Assembly (NCBI RefSeq): GCF_018967645.1
Contig: NZ_JAHLZF010000022.1
Coordinates: forward strand, 1-44,320
DNA from: Allobacillus halotolerans
GTDB taxonomy: Bacteria > Bacillota > Bacilli > Bacillales > Alkalibacillaceae
DNA length: 44,320 nucleotides
Reading direction: 5' to 3'
This document shows, piece after piece, positions 9,521 through 17,943 of the stretch; the first letter of the stretch is position 1; each line of letters starts with the position of its first letter. Made by a program: the position numbers and the translations under genes. The notes under the pieces were generated by a model that was given only the letters and a program-made list of their open reading frames with translations, did no database searches and had not been told where the DNA came from.

Positions 9521-9691
9521 ATGTCCATTCCCGAGAAAATTATAAAAGAAATTGATATGTTGAGTGAACAAGAAAGACAAAAGGTACTTGACAAGATTAA
9601 GGAGAAATATATGACTCCCGATGTAATTTTGTTGGGGGAAAACTACTCCTGGTGGGATAACGAGGAGGATGACATATACAATGAGCAATAA
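9521..9691 (+). CDS. Probable antitoxin of a PemK/MazF-type module
   Basis: This 56-residue ORF (starts MSIPEKIIKEIDML, ends DNEEDDIYNEQ) has ATG 9521 preceded by GGAGGTG. A helical basic-acidic N-terminal half (residues 1-30) is followed by an aromatic, strongly acidic tail with YSWWDNEEDDIY, of the kind that antitoxins use to occupy the MazF active groove. It overlaps the toxin start by 11 bp, the usual coupled arrangement. No recognised DNA-binding fold is evident, so the family is uncertain; the antitoxin role is inferred from position, size and the acidic tail. Confidence 0.75.
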   Translation: MSIPEKIIKEIDMLSEQERQKVLDKIKEKYMTPDVILLGENYSWWDNEEDDIYNEQ

Positions 9692-10010
9692 AATGAGACA
9701 GGGTGAGGTTTGGTTGGCAGATGTTCGTTTTAAAGGAACGCATCAAATCAAACAACGCCCTGTTGTTATTGTTGGAAATGAGTTAGCGCTAGATGTAGAT
9801 GTTATTATAGCACCGGTCACCAGTCAGAAACCAAGAAACCAATTTGACGTTGTTTTGGAGTATTGGAAAGAAGCAGGACTGTTAAAACCATCTGTTGCAC
9901 GTACTTCTAAAATCACTTCCATACACGGTTCTGAATTAAAACGTCATTTAGGTGATTTACATAACCATGATCTTGAAAGCGTATTAAAAAAGTGCAAAAG
10001 ATTATTTTAA
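9681..10010 (+). CDS. Type II toxin, PemK/MazF family endoribonuclease
   Basis: PemK/MazF toxins cleave mRNA at short sequences. The 109-residue product has the fold's hallmarks in order: RQGEVWLADVRFKG, KQRPVVIVGNE, VDVIIAPVTSQ, and SVARTSKITSI followed by a helical end. The start is ATG 9681, with GAGGAGG at 9662-9668 about 12 nt away; ATG 9669 lies inside that Shine-Dalgarno and ATG 9693 is an alternative. It lacks the length of chromosomal ndoA/mazF partners in the alr operon, and this locus is not the alr locus, so it is an accessory copy. The partner is the 56-aa ORF just upstream. Confidence 0.88.
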   Translation: MSNKMRQGEVWLADVRFKGTHQIKQRPVVIVGNELALDVDVIIAPVTSQKPRNQFDVVLEYWKEAGLLKPSVARTSKITSIHGSELKRHLGDLHNHDLESVLKKCKRLF

Positions 10011-10152
10011 AAAGCACTTAACAGCTCTGAAAAAGGGCCATTTAATTGAAGAAGGCTAATTGACTAAAGAGTAGTAATGCTTAGTAAGGTAACAGTAATT
10101 TTTTGATAAAATTATTATTAATATAAAGCCCCTTAAAGAGGGGGACGATGAT

Positions 10153-10913
10153 TTGAAAACTACTAATTATTCTAAAATAGCTGATAAATACGATAAAAAC
10201 CATTTTAGAGTTGATGAAATAAAATTTGAGTACGATTTGAAAGAGTATATTGAGAACAACGTGAAGGCAGAATATAACGTATTAGATTTATCTTGTGGAA
10301 CAGGTCTATATCTTGAAAAACAAATTAATTATTTTGATGGGATTAATATAAATTGGTATGGACTTGACCTGTCAGACCAAATGTTAAAAAAGGCTAATGA
10401 AAAAGTAAAAAACATAGAATTTACTAATGCTGATGTAGAGGAAATGCCGTACCATTCAGAAACATTCGATTTCATTTCTAACAACTATGCGTTTCATCAT
10501 TACAGTGAAAAGAACAAGCGTTGAATGAGATATATCGTGTATTAAAAAAAGGCGGTATTTATAAATTACATAATATAGCGATTCACGATATGCCTAAATG
10601 GTGGGTTTATCACTACTTCCCATCAGCTTATTATGAAGATTTAAAAAGATATTGGAATAAAGAGGTTATTTTTAACGAGCTTACAAGCAGGGGCTTAGAA
10701 GTAAACTTAAAAATCGAGTATAGGATGGAAAATGTAAAGGTCGTTGACTACTTGCATTACGCTGAAAATAGAGATATTTCCGTATTAACTTTAGTTGACG
10801 ATAAAGACTATGAAGAAGGGTTAGAAAGAATGAAATATGATGTGAAAACTAATCCAGATAAAACACTTGTTAATGATTTTGCAGAAATGTTTCTCATTTC
10901 AAAGAAATTATAG
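10153..10913 (+). pseudogene. Class I SAM-dependent methyltransferase, frameshifted
   Basis: Two abutting frames form one methyltransferase. The first (10153-10524, TTG start after AGAGGGGG) has the SAM-binding motif VLDLSCGTGLYLE, the acidic YGLDLSDQML and NADVEEMPY, then stops at SEKNKR. The second (10521-10913) starts at LNEIYRVLKKGGIYKLHN, the expected post-motif region. Inserting one A after 10515-10517 (AACAAG to AACAAAG) would restore SEKNKALNEIYRVLKKGG. Either a one-base deletion inactivated the gene or this is a sequencing error. A substrate cannot be told; the family includes ubiquinone-type and small-molecule methyltransferases. Confidence 0.8.
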
Positions 10914-10952
10914 TGAGCTATTAGAATTAACGGGGTTTAGTAGAAATAAATG

Positions 10953-10984
10953 TTCTTCCGTTAACGGGCGCGATTGCGGAAGAA
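10953..10984. repeat. Small palindromic element TTCTTCCG...CGGAAGAA
   Basis: Perfect 8-bp arms (10953-10960 and 10977-10984) enclose a 16-nt GC-rich loop, TTAACGGGCGCGATTG. It is more GC-rich than its AT-rich surroundings, which suggests a small mobile or repeated intergenic element. The rest of 10914-11266 shows no gene. Confidence 0.5.
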
Positions 10985-11006
10985 AAGATTATACAATTCA
11001 GTATTG

Positions 11007-11036
11007 AAGGAGCTTGATTATCCAAGTTCCTTTTTA
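11007..11036 (+). terminator. Rho-independent terminator-like hairpin
   Basis: AAGGAGCTTG (11007-11016) pairs with CAAGTTCCTT (11023-11032) with one G-T pair and is followed by TTT. Confidence 0.55.
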
Positions 11037-11266
11037 TTATGCTATCCCGAGTGTTAATTGCGATGTCCTAACCAATAACGGTGATTCAAATTTTTTATAT
11101 TTAATACTCACAAAACGAATCCGTCAGTTTACCAAGGGAGCTTTTTTAATTTTTCTAAAGACATTCCTTAGTTGAACAGAAAAAATATTAAAAATTGATA
11201 ATAATTTATTGTAATTCAATAAATACAGCGTTAAAATATGGATAACGATAAAGTGAGGTGCTGTTT

Positions 11267-11743
11267 ATGAAACGAGGAACAACATTCTTTTTAAAAACAA
11301 CGGTTTTTCTTATTGGAATTATGATACTTCTTTTGTCAGCGTTTTTCTTGCCTTGGTTAGCGAGTTATACCGCGTCCATGTATCCAGAATTTGCTTATTT
11401 GCAATATCCAGTTTTAATAGGGATGTATGTAACAGCAATCCCATTTTTCTTTGCTCTATATCAAGCTCTAAAACTCTTAAACTATATTGATCATGGTAAA
11501 GCTTTCACCGATCAATCTTTAGAGGCATTAAATTCTATAAAATACTGTGCAATTTTAATCAGTGGATTATATGTGATCGGGACTATTTTTCTTATTTCGC
11601 AAAGCTCCCTCCACCCAAGTGTAGCAATTATCGGATTTATAATTATATTTACTTCTGTTGTTATTGCGGTTTTTGCAGCGGTTCTTCAAAAGTTATTCAA
11701 AAATGCTTTAGTAATAAAATCGGAAAATGATTTGACAGTCTGA
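11267..11743 (+). CDS. DUF2975-family membrane protein
   Basis: The 158-residue protein has four hydrophobic segments at roughly residues 8-30, 45-65, 88-110 and 118-145. The cytoplasmic loop ALKLLNYIDHGKAFTDQSLE is the DUF2975 hallmark. ATG 11267 is preferred over the GTG at 11258 because GAGGTG lies 6 nt before it. It is followed 10 bp later by a small XRE regulator, the typical genomic pairing for this family, whose function is unknown. The pair probably forms one transcript and one regulatory unit (inference). Confidence 0.8.
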   Translation: MKRGTTFFLKTTVFLIGIMILLLSAFFLPWLASYTASMYPEFAYLQYPVLIGMYVTAIPFFFALYQALKLLNYIDHGKAFTDQSLEALNSIKYCAILISGLYVIGTIFLISQSSLHPSVAIIGFIIIFTSVVIAVFAAVLQKLFKNALVIKSENDLTV

Positions 11744-11753
11744 GGTGAAGACA

Positions 11754-11972
11754 GTGGCAATTATAATCAATATTGACGTAATGTTAGCGAAAAGGAAAAT
11801 GAGTGTAACAGAACTTTCCGAAAGAGTCGGTATCACGATGGCCAATATTTCCATTTTGAAAAATGGAAAAGCGAAAGCTATACGATTATCAACTTTAGAT
11901 GCAATTTGTGAGGTTTTAGAGTGTCAACCTGGTGATATTCTCGAATATCGAAGTGACGAGGAATCCGAATAA
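11754..11972 (+). CDS. XRE/Cro-family small HTH regulator (YozG-like)
   Basis: The 72-residue protein begins MAIIINIDVMLAKRKMSVTE and is almost wholly a helix-turn-helix: LSERVGITMANISILKNGK (residues ~20-38), then AIRLSTLDAICEVLECQPGDILEY. This matches the YozG-type regulators paired with DUF2975 membrane proteins. GTG 11754 is chosen, with GAGGTG 6 nt upstream; an in-frame GTG at 11745 lies inside that site. It lies 10 bp after the DUF2975 gene. It probably controls its own operon (inference). Confidence 0.85.
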   Translation: MAIIINIDVMLAKRKMSVTELSERVGITMANISILKNGKAKAIRLSTLDAICEVLECQPGDILEYRSDEESE

Positions 11973-12019
11973 AATGTATGTGCTAAAAAAATGAAAAAAA
12001 TATAACGACAGGTGATTTT

Positions 12020-12448
12020 ATGGACATTAAAATCTCATTTACTTTAAACACTGAACCAATAGAAACTAAACCACAGTATTCCGCTTACGACAATGGATTT
12101 ATTGAAGGTGAGTTCAAAATTTCGCTAAATGGAAAAGTGTTTTTCTTCGACCCATTTATCAACCTTGCAGAGCTTGGAATTCAATTAGGAAAGTGGATCC
12201 AACAAGTTCAAAAGGGTTACAGGGTAAATATGAATTATGAGACTATTGACCACGATGAAGTAATTCTTAACTTTATCTATGAGGCTAATGACAATTGGCG
12301 TATTTTTTCAATCTGGCAAGAGTTTGAGTCTGAAGAATTCATTCCTACTACGAAATTAATGGAAGTTGTTAAAGGTTATTTAACTAGCTTAAACAATGAA
12401 TTGCATGAAATAGACTATGTTGTAAAACTTGACAAGTACTTAAAATAA
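12020..12448 (+). CDS. Unrecognised cytosolic protein
   Basis: This 142-residue protein has no membrane segment or signal peptide. It is acidic and rich in aromatic residues, alternating strand-like stretches ([29 protein letters not shown]) with a helical middle ([18 protein letters not shown]) and a C-terminal helix. AGGTGA precedes ATG 12020 at good spacing. Single-domain proteins of this kind occur as orphan immunity-like genes in Bacillaceae accessory regions, but I cannot assign a family. It sits in the AT-rich accessory patch between the DUF2975/XRE pair and a DUF4181 gene. Confidence 0.6.
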   Translation: MDIKISFTLNTEPIETKPQYSAYDNGFIEGEFKISLNGKVFFFDPFINLAELGIQLGKWIQQVQKGYRVNMNYETIDHDEVILNFIYEANDNWRIFSIWQEFESEEFIPTTKLMEVVKGYLTSLNNELHEIDYVVKLDKYLK

Positions 12449-12488
12449 AACGAAATTTCATAAAAAATATTTTAACCAACACTAACTA

Positions 12489-12893
12489 TTAAACAGATAA
12501 ACCAAAAATATTGAAGTTTATTACAGTGACGACCACCGCTATCCATATGGTTAATTCTGCAAAATGAACAAGGATTTCTTTTCGTTTTGATGTATACTTC
12601 AATGTGAAAAATGCATAAATCATGAAATCAAGCAACGCCCACACGATAATAAACCATAAGAAAACATGAAATGAAGGGCTCGGACTTGCAGATGTATTGA
12701 TCAATAGTACAATCCACAGGAATAATCCTATTCCACCCATATACCAATTTATTTTCTTGTGCAATGAGTTAACGTGTCTGTTCGTAAAAATATCTTTTAT
12801 GTTCATGTGTAAGGATTTTCGAATGATGATTTGTATTAGAGTAATAGCAAGAAAAATAGCTATTAATATTAGAAAAGCTTTAACAAGTTCCAT
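12489..12893 (-). CDS. DUF4181-like small membrane protein
   Basis: The 134-residue protein has an N-terminal membrane helix (LVKAFLILIAIFLAITLIQI), a basic loop with RKSLHMNIKDIFTNRHVNSLHKKINW, split as RKSLHMNIKDIF and TNRHVNSLHKKINW, then three more helices. This architecture fits the DUF4181 family of Bacillaceae. The start is set at 12893, where GGAGG lies 6 nt before ATG; the frame stays open upstream to 12965 but without a ribosome site. It faces away from the DUF418 operon. Function unknown. Confidence 0.7.
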   Translation of the reverse strand: MELVKAFLILIAIFLAITLIQIIIRKSLHMNIKDIFTNRHVNSLHKKINWYMGGIGLFLWIVLLINTSASPSPSFHVFLWFIIVWALLDFMIYAFFTLKYTSKRKEILVHFAELTIWIAVVVTVINFNIFGLSV

Positions 12894-13077
12894 AACGAAC
12901 CTCCATTCAATCGAAGTATTAAATTGATTACATGCCCAATTAAACCTCGAAACGTTCTTCACCATATTTTATTATAAAGGAAAAAAATGTATTTTCAATA
13001 TTCACAAATAAGACAAATATTCAAATCTAGTGTTTGTTCCTATACAATAGGATAAGGATTAATAAAGGATGGATGTT

Positions 13078-14250
13078 ATGAACGCGCCTACAAAGAATCG
13101 GATTATCGCAGTTGATGCCATCCGAGGTTTTTCTTTATTTGGTATTTTAGTTGTTAATATACTTTCTTTTCATTCGCCTCACTTCATGTATGGGGGAAAG
13201 AAATCATTTTATGAAACGATGGCAGCGAATGGAGAAACGGTTGATAGCAATCTTATACTGACAGTGATTGACCTCTTTTTCCAAGCGAGTTTTTATCCGT
13301 TATTCTCGCTTTTATTTGGCATTGGTTTATGGATCATGTATGAAAAAAGGGATTCATTGGAAGCGAATCGAATATTATTAAAAAGAATGTTTATTTTAAT
13401 GGGAATTGGACTTTTGCATGGAATCTTTATTTGGTATGGGGACATTCTGTTTTCGTATAGTATTATTGGTTTGATCGCCATTCGCTTCTTGCAAGTTTCC
13501 ATTAAAAAGTTATTGATTTGGGCAATAAGTTTATTAGCTGTTCCTACTATATTGTTCACATTGGCGGCCTATTCAGTCAGAGAGCAAATGGTAGTTATTT
13601 ATGAGCATGAAATCAACAAAGCTACCGAAGCTTACCAAGGTATATATAGTGAAATTTTTCAACAAAATTTATCGGATTGGCTATTGATGGTTGAACCGAT
13701 TCAACTACTGCTTACGATCATGACTATTTTACCGATGTTTTTATTCGGAATCATAATCGGGCGTCTTCGGTTGTTTGAAGAAGTGAAGAAAAATAAGCAA
13801 ATAATCCGGCGAATAGTTGGAATTACATTTGTCATTGCGGTCGTTTTTAAAGCTGGACCATACTTGTTTGAAAATAAGGCTTGGTTGAATTTTATACAAG
13901 ATTCTATTGGAGGAAGTGCTTCAGCGATTTTCTATTTCTTTGCGCTACTCATGCTTCTTACTTCGATGCAGAAGACATCTATTCTTGTGAAGTTATTTTC
14001 ATCTGTAGGCAGGCTATCGCTATCGAATTATTTACTCCAGAGTGTGATTGGTTTTTGGCTATTCTATGGAGTCGGTATGAACCTGTACGGCACACAGCCA
14101 TTAAGCAAGTTAATGTTGTTCGTAGTAATCATTTACTTCATTCAATTGGTAGTAAGCTATTTCTATTTAAAAAAATTTCGCATTGGCCCATTTGAATGGC
14201 TTTATCGTTCGTTGACATATGGCAGAGTCGTGGCGTTCAAAAAGAAATAG
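13078..14250 (+). CDS. DUF418-family multipass membrane protein (YeiB-like)
   Basis: The 390-residue protein starts RIIAVDAIRGFSLFGILVVN, the conserved DUF418/YeiB N-terminus (related to the acyltransferase-3/heparan acetyltransferase fold), and has about ten membrane segments. Family signatures include PLFSLLFGIGLWI, LLHGIFIWYGDILFSYSIIGL, and the C-terminal SSVGRLSLSNYLLQSVIG and GPFEWLYRSLTYG. The substrate is unknown. ATG 13078 is chosen over 13069 because AAAGGATGG lies just upstream. It lies 15 bp before the DUF2157 gene and heads a three-gene membrane operon. Confidence 0.88.
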   Translation: MNAPTKNRIIAVDAIRGFSLFGILVVNILSFHSPHFMYGGKKSFYETMAANGETVDSNLILTVIDLFFQASFYPLFSLLFGIGLWIMYEKRDSLEANRILLKRMFILMGIGLLHGIFIWYGDILFSYSIIGLIAIRFLQVSIKKLLIWAISLLAVPTILFTLAAYSVREQMVVIYEHEINKATEAYQGIYSEIFQQNLSDWLLMVEPIQLLLTIMTILPMFLFGIIIGRLRLFEEVKKNKQIIRRIVGITFVIAVVFKAGPYLFENKAWLNFIQDSIGGSASAIFYFFALLMLLTSMQKTSILVKLFSSVGRLSLSNYLLQSVIGFWLFYGVGMNLYGTQPLSKLMLFVVIIYFIQLVVSYFYLKKFRIGPFEWLYRSLTYGRVVAFKKK

Positions 14251-14265
14251 AAGGGAGGCAACGAA

Positions 14266-15471
14266 GTGAAAAATCAATGGTTAGAAAATGAATCGAAACG
14301 TTGGGTAGAAGAAGAAATTATCGATTCACAGCAGCGGAAAGCTATTTTGAGTCTTTATCCAACGAGGAATAATACATCGATCTTTTTTACGTTTGCTTTG
14401 ATTCTTTTAAGCTTGGCTTTATTGACCTTTTTGGCATCGAATTGGACCGATATTTATCCACTAATTCGAACAGCCATTTTAATAGGTTCTTTGATGCTTT
14501 TTTATTTCTTGGGAACCAGATGGCTTGAACAAGGCAAACGGTTAATTGGTGAAGTCAGTTATTTGATTGCTTTATTACTTTTCGGACTGTCAATTTTCCT
14601 AATTGGAGACATGTATCATTACCATTTTAATAGTGTGTTTACTTTCCTTGTATGGAGCATCGTAGCTTTATTACTTTATTTAAGTTATTCAAGCCGATGG
14701 ATTTGGGCAGCAGGCATACTTATCATTGTTGTTGGGCAAATGGTTGATTTATTTGGTCTGCGTGAGTTCAGTTGGTTGTTGTTCGCTGTATTTATCTTAG
14801 GGTTTGGAATAATCGTTTATATACGCAAAATACGTTGGATGGCGGTTGTGTTCAGTTTAGCTTACTTCATTCAAATCATTGGCTTGTCTACGGAGAAACT
14901 ATCCTTTGTTTGGGTGACAGTCTTCTTGATTTTACTCTATTTTATCGGCAAAATGACACAATCAAATGTTGCCGGAAAGGTGTTTGAGACGTTCGCTCCA
15001 CTTTTCATGTTTTTATTTGCCGTCTTTCATGTTTTGTTTGTGGATATGGAGTTAAATTTCTATCAAGAGATTAATATTGCGTATTTTGTCATTCATATTT
15101 TCTTGATGAGTTTGATCGTCTTATATTTATATAGCAGACAAGAATTATTTTCGATCTTGCAGTTGGTTATATTTATTCCAAGCTTCGTTGTACCTGAGAT
15201 CAGTGACTATCTAGCTTCTGTTGCTCTTTTTATCTTCTCCGTATCTTTATTGATGGAAGGGTTCAACCGGCGGGATCGCCAACAAATGAATATTGGAACA
15301 GCGAGCTTTTTAATCAGTACATTTGTCGTTTATACGAAAGTTGCTTGGGGTTATTTAAGTCAGTCCTTATTCTTTTTAATTGCCGGAGTCATTCTTCTCG
15401 GGATTGGTTATCTATTGAATCGACAACAAAAAGTATATACAGAAGGAGGAGGGGAGCGCAATGATTCGTAA
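14266..15471 (+). CDS. DUF2157 membrane protein
   Basis: This 401-residue protein has a soluble N-terminal helix (residues 1-35, WLENESKRWVEEEIIDSQQR) typical of DUF2157, then about ten transmembrane helices. GTG start 14266 follows AAGGGAGG. It overlaps the next gene by 11 bp. In many bacteria DUF2157 proteins are encoded with GDYXXLXY-domain partners, as here, so the two likely form one membrane complex (inference from the recurrent pairing). No enzymatic motif is visible. Confidence 0.85.
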   Translation: MKNQWLENESKRWVEEEIIDSQQRKAILSLYPTRNNTSIFFTFALILLSLALLTFLASNWTDIYPLIRTAILIGSLMLFYFLGTRWLEQGKRLIGEVSYLIALLLFGLSIFLIGDMYHYHFNSVFTFLVWSIVALLLYLSYSSRWIWAAGILIIVVGQMVDLFGLREFSWLLFAVFILGFGIIVYIRKIRWMAVVFSLAYFIQIIGLSTEKLSFVWVTVFLILLYFIGKMTQSNVAGKVFETFAPLFMFLFAVFHVLFVDMELNFYQEINIAYFVIHIFLMSLIVLYLYSRQELFSILQLVIFIPSFVVPEISDYLASVALFIFSVSLLMEGFNRRDRQQMNIGTASFLISTFVVYTKVAWGYLSQSLFFLIAGVILLGIGYLLNRQQKVYTEGGGERNDS

Positions 15472-15970
15472 AAAATTGTTAATGGGTCTTGTTGGCTTCC
15501 AAATCCTTTTTTTGTTCGGTATGGTTTTGTCCGGCTATTTGATTGAACGTGTTGGTGAAACGGTCACATTACAAACAAAAGCGATGCCACATGAAGATAT
15601 TATTTTTAATGATTCCATATATTTGCGTTTTACAGCGGAGGAAATTCGACCAGAAAATTGGTTTATGACGGAAGCACCTGAGCGAAATCAAGTCATTTAT
15701 GTGCTGTTGACACCAAACGAGCAAGGACTCTATCAAGTAAAAGCGGCAAGTGATAAAAAAATGGATGCAGATGATCAAGAAGTTATTATGAAAACGAGGT
15801 ATTCGCATAAGAGCCAGGAGATGACTCATGTTGTCCGGTTTGGAATCGATCAATATCAAACGGATACATCTGATTTTCAGGTGAACCGCTCACAACCAAG
15901 GTTCAAAGTAGAAATCGCCCTCTCTCCTTGGGGACAAAGTAAAGTAGTGGATATCGAAGTCATCGATTAA
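15461..15970 (+). CDS. GDYXXLXY-like protein, single N-terminal membrane anchor
   Basis: The 169-residue protein has one N-terminal membrane helix (residues ~5-27) and an extracytoplasmic domain. The family's GDYxxLxY motif appears in the weakened form NDSIYLRF near residue 51, followed by the usual VIYVLLTPNEQGLYQV strand pair and a FEIDQYxxxE-like region (RFGIDQYQTDTSDF). It overlaps the DUF2157 gene by 11 bp, which implies translational coupling. AGAAGGAGGAGG precedes the ATG. Function of the pair is unknown. Confidence 0.78.
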   Translation: MIRKKLLMGLVGFQILFLFGMVLSGYLIERVGETVTLQTKAMPHEDIIFNDSIYLRFTAEEIRPENWFMTEAPERNQVIYVLLTPNEQGLYQVKAASDKKMDADDQEVIMKTRYSHKSQEMTHVVRFGIDQYQTDTSDFQVNRSQPRFKVEIALSPWGQSKVVDIEVID

Positions 15971-16012
15971 AAAAATCAGTTAGGAACATGTTGTTCGCTA
16001 ACTGATTTTTTT
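15969..16012. terminator. Bidirectional terminator between membrane operon and rocD
   Basis: AAAAAAATCAGTTAG (15969-15983) pairs perfectly with CTAACTGATTTTTTT (15998-16012). It serves both the plus-strand operon and the minus-strand rocD gene. Confidence 0.92.
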
Positions 16013-16014
16013 CG

Positions 16015-17205
16015 TTATAGTACTTCTTTAATTTTATCAATTGCCCAATCCAAATCTTCTTTTTCAATGATTAATGGAGGAGCGAAACGAATGACATTAT
16101 CATGTGTTTCTTTACAGAGCAATCCTTTTTCTTTCAAAGCTTCGCAGTAAGGTCTTGCAGATTCCGTCAATTCAACTCCGATAAAGAGTCCACGTCCACG
16201 AATTTCTTTAATTTTCGGATTGTCGATTTCACGAAGTTTTTCCAGCATATAATTACCGAGCTCTAAGGAACGTTCAGCTAATTTTTCCTCTTCCAATACT
16301 TCTAAGGAAGCAATGGATACTGCAGAAGCCAATGGGTTTCCACCGAAAGTCGATCCGTGTGAACCTGGGTTGAAGACACCTAAGATTTCTTTGTTAGCAA
16401 CAATGCATGAGATTGGGAAGACACCGCCACCGAGCGCTTTTCCTAAGATCAATACATCAGGTTCGACGTTCTCCCAGTCACAAGCGAACATTTTACCACT
16501 TCTTGCAAGTCCCGCTTGGATTTCATCTGCCATGTATAAGACATTGTTTTCTTTACAGACGTCATAAGCTTCTTTTAGAAAACCTTCTTCAGGAATATTA
16601 ATTCCAGCTTCACCTTGAATCGGCTCAAATAAGAACGCAGCTGTATTGTCTGTAATTGCATTTTTCAGCGCATCGACGTCACCATAAGGGATCACTTTAA
16701 TTCCTGGTAGTAATGGTCCATAACCACGTTGGTATTCTTCTTCAGACGATAAAGAAATGGCTAACATCGTACGTCCGTGGAAGTTTCCTTCACAAACGAT
16801 GATTTCCGCTTGGTTATCAGCAACGCCTTTTACGTCATAAGCCCAACGTCTTGCTGCTTTGACAGCTGTTTCAACGGCTTCTGCTCCTGTGTTCATCGGT
16901 AAAGCCATATCTTTGTTCGTCAATTTACAGATTTTTTCATACCATGGGCCTAATTGATCGTTGTGAAACGCACGGGAAGTGAGTGTAATCCGATCCGCTT
17001 GATCTTTCAATGCTTGAATAATCTTTGGGTGTCGATGACCTTGGTTGACAGCTGAGTAAGCACTTAGCATATCCAAGTATCGGTTCCCTTCAGGATCTTC
17101 TACCCAAATGCCTTCTCCTTTTGAGAGAACAATTGGTAGAGGGTTATAGTTACGTGCACCATATTGATCGGTTTGTTCAATAATTTGTTCTGTTTTTGTA
17201 CCCAT
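16015..17205 (-). CDS. rocD: Ornithine aminotransferase RocD
   Basis: RocD is a class III PLP aminotransferase that converts ornithine and 2-oxoglutarate to glutamate-5-semialdehyde and glutamate in arginine catabolism. The 396-residue length is standard. Motifs seen: [20 protein letters not shown] (phosphate-binding), [32 protein letters not shown] and the PLP lysine in [12 protein letters not shown] (Lys256). The start ATG follows GGAGGCG. It is monocistronic, with its own promoter and a shared terminator. No other roc gene lies nearby, so the local context is not an arginine operon. Confidence 0.96.
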   Translation of the reverse strand: MGTKTEQIIEQTDQYGARNYNPLPIVLSKGEGIWVEDPEGNRYLDMLSAYSAVNQGHRHPKIIQALKDQADRITLTSRAFHNDQLGPWYEKICKLTNKDMALPMNTGAEAVETAVKAARRWAYDVKGVADNQAEIIVCEGNFHGRTMLAISLSSEEEYQRGYGPLLPGIKVIPYGDVDALKNAITDNTAAFLFEPIQGEAGINIPEEGFLKEAYDVCKENNVLYMADEIQAGLARSGKMFACDWENVEPDVLILGKALGGGVFPISCIVANKEILGVFNPGSHGSTFGGNPLASAVSIASLEVLEEEKLAERSLELGNYMLEKLREIDNPKIKEIRGRGLFIGVELTESARPYCEALKEKGLLCKETHDNVIRFAPPLIIEKEDLDWAIDKIKEVL

Positions 17206-17244
17206 TAAAATCGCCTCCGTTACCGGTATTCTGTTCCAAATTCC

Positions 17245-17274
17245 ATTATAACGTAGAATGGTTATCTCTGTGAA
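17245..17274 (-). promoter_or_regulatory. Sigma-A type promoter of rocD
   Basis: On the minus strand TTCACA (complement of 17269-17274) lies 18 bp from a perfect TATAAT (complement of 17245-17250), about 40 bp before the rocD start. In B. subtilis rocDEF is sigma-54 dependent; no -24/-12 site was seen here. Confidence 0.6.
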
Positions 17275-17466
17275 CTATTCCCCTGAAACCCCTCCCACAT
17301 ACCTCTGTAAAGAAAAACTGAAGCCATTGGTATGGTTTTTCCTATGCAACATGGTGGGCAGTTAGCTGTATTATAATCGGTTTAAAATGTTTAAAAGTTG
17401 TCAATGAAATGAACACATGGAATAATGAGAGATGGTAGGATAGTTAAGAGAGGAGGACGATAGAAA

Positions 17467-17841
17467 ATGACCCATTTACACATTACTACATGGGCAGTCG
17501 GAATTATTTTATTTATTGTTGTACTTTCATTTATGGGTAAAGAAGGTAAAGAGAAAGCCGCAAAGATCACTCATATGGTACTTCGACTATTCTATGTTCT
17601 TATTTTGCTAACAGGATTAGATTTATTTTTCCGATTCTATATCGGAGCACCATGGTCAGAGACTACAGAAGCCTTGGTTAAGTCGGCCGGTGGTATTTGG
17701 ATTATTGCAGCAATGGAAATGATCTTAATCCGCGGCAAAAAAGGAAAGCCAACTTTCGGTGGCTGGCTTCAGTTTGTCATCGCATTGATTTTGACGATTG
17801 CTTTAGGATTTGGACGTTTACCGATGGGAATTTTGCCATAA
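17467..17841 (+). CDS. yisL: YisL family (UPF0344) membrane protein
   Basis: This 124-residue protein has four hydrophobic helices and starts MTHLHITTWAVGIILF. Other family features are KITHMVLRLFYVLILLTGL, and GGWLQFVIALILTIALGFGRLP at the C-terminus (shown as GGWLQFVIAL and LGFGRLP). It is the YisL/DUF1516 family of Bacillaceae, found in the same part of the B. subtilis map. The ATG follows GAGGAGGA. It is monocistronic with a clear terminator. Function is unknown. Confidence 0.85.
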   Translation: MTHLHITTWAVGIILFIVVLSFMGKEGKEKAAKITHMVLRLFYVLILLTGLDLFFRFYIGAPWSETTEALVKSAGGIWIIAAMEMILIRGKKGKPTFGGWLQFVIALILTIALGFGRLPMGILP

Positions 17842-17849
17842 CGTGATTG

Positions 17850-17876
17850 AAAAGCCTCTTCAAATGAGGCTTTTCT
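17850..17876 (+). terminator. Rho-independent terminator after yisL
   Basis: AAAAGCCTC (17850-17858) pairs with GAGGCTTTT (17866-17874). Confidence 0.88.
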
Positions 17877-17943
17877 CATGATTCCCTATTCAACATCTGT
17901 GAATGGAACTTCTACGAAATTTACATAAAAAGTGGTGAGAGAA

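Noticed and set aside
10521-10913. Second methyltransferase half as a separate gene
   Set aside because: It lacks a ribosome site, and its start is the direct continuation of the upstream frame after one missing base.
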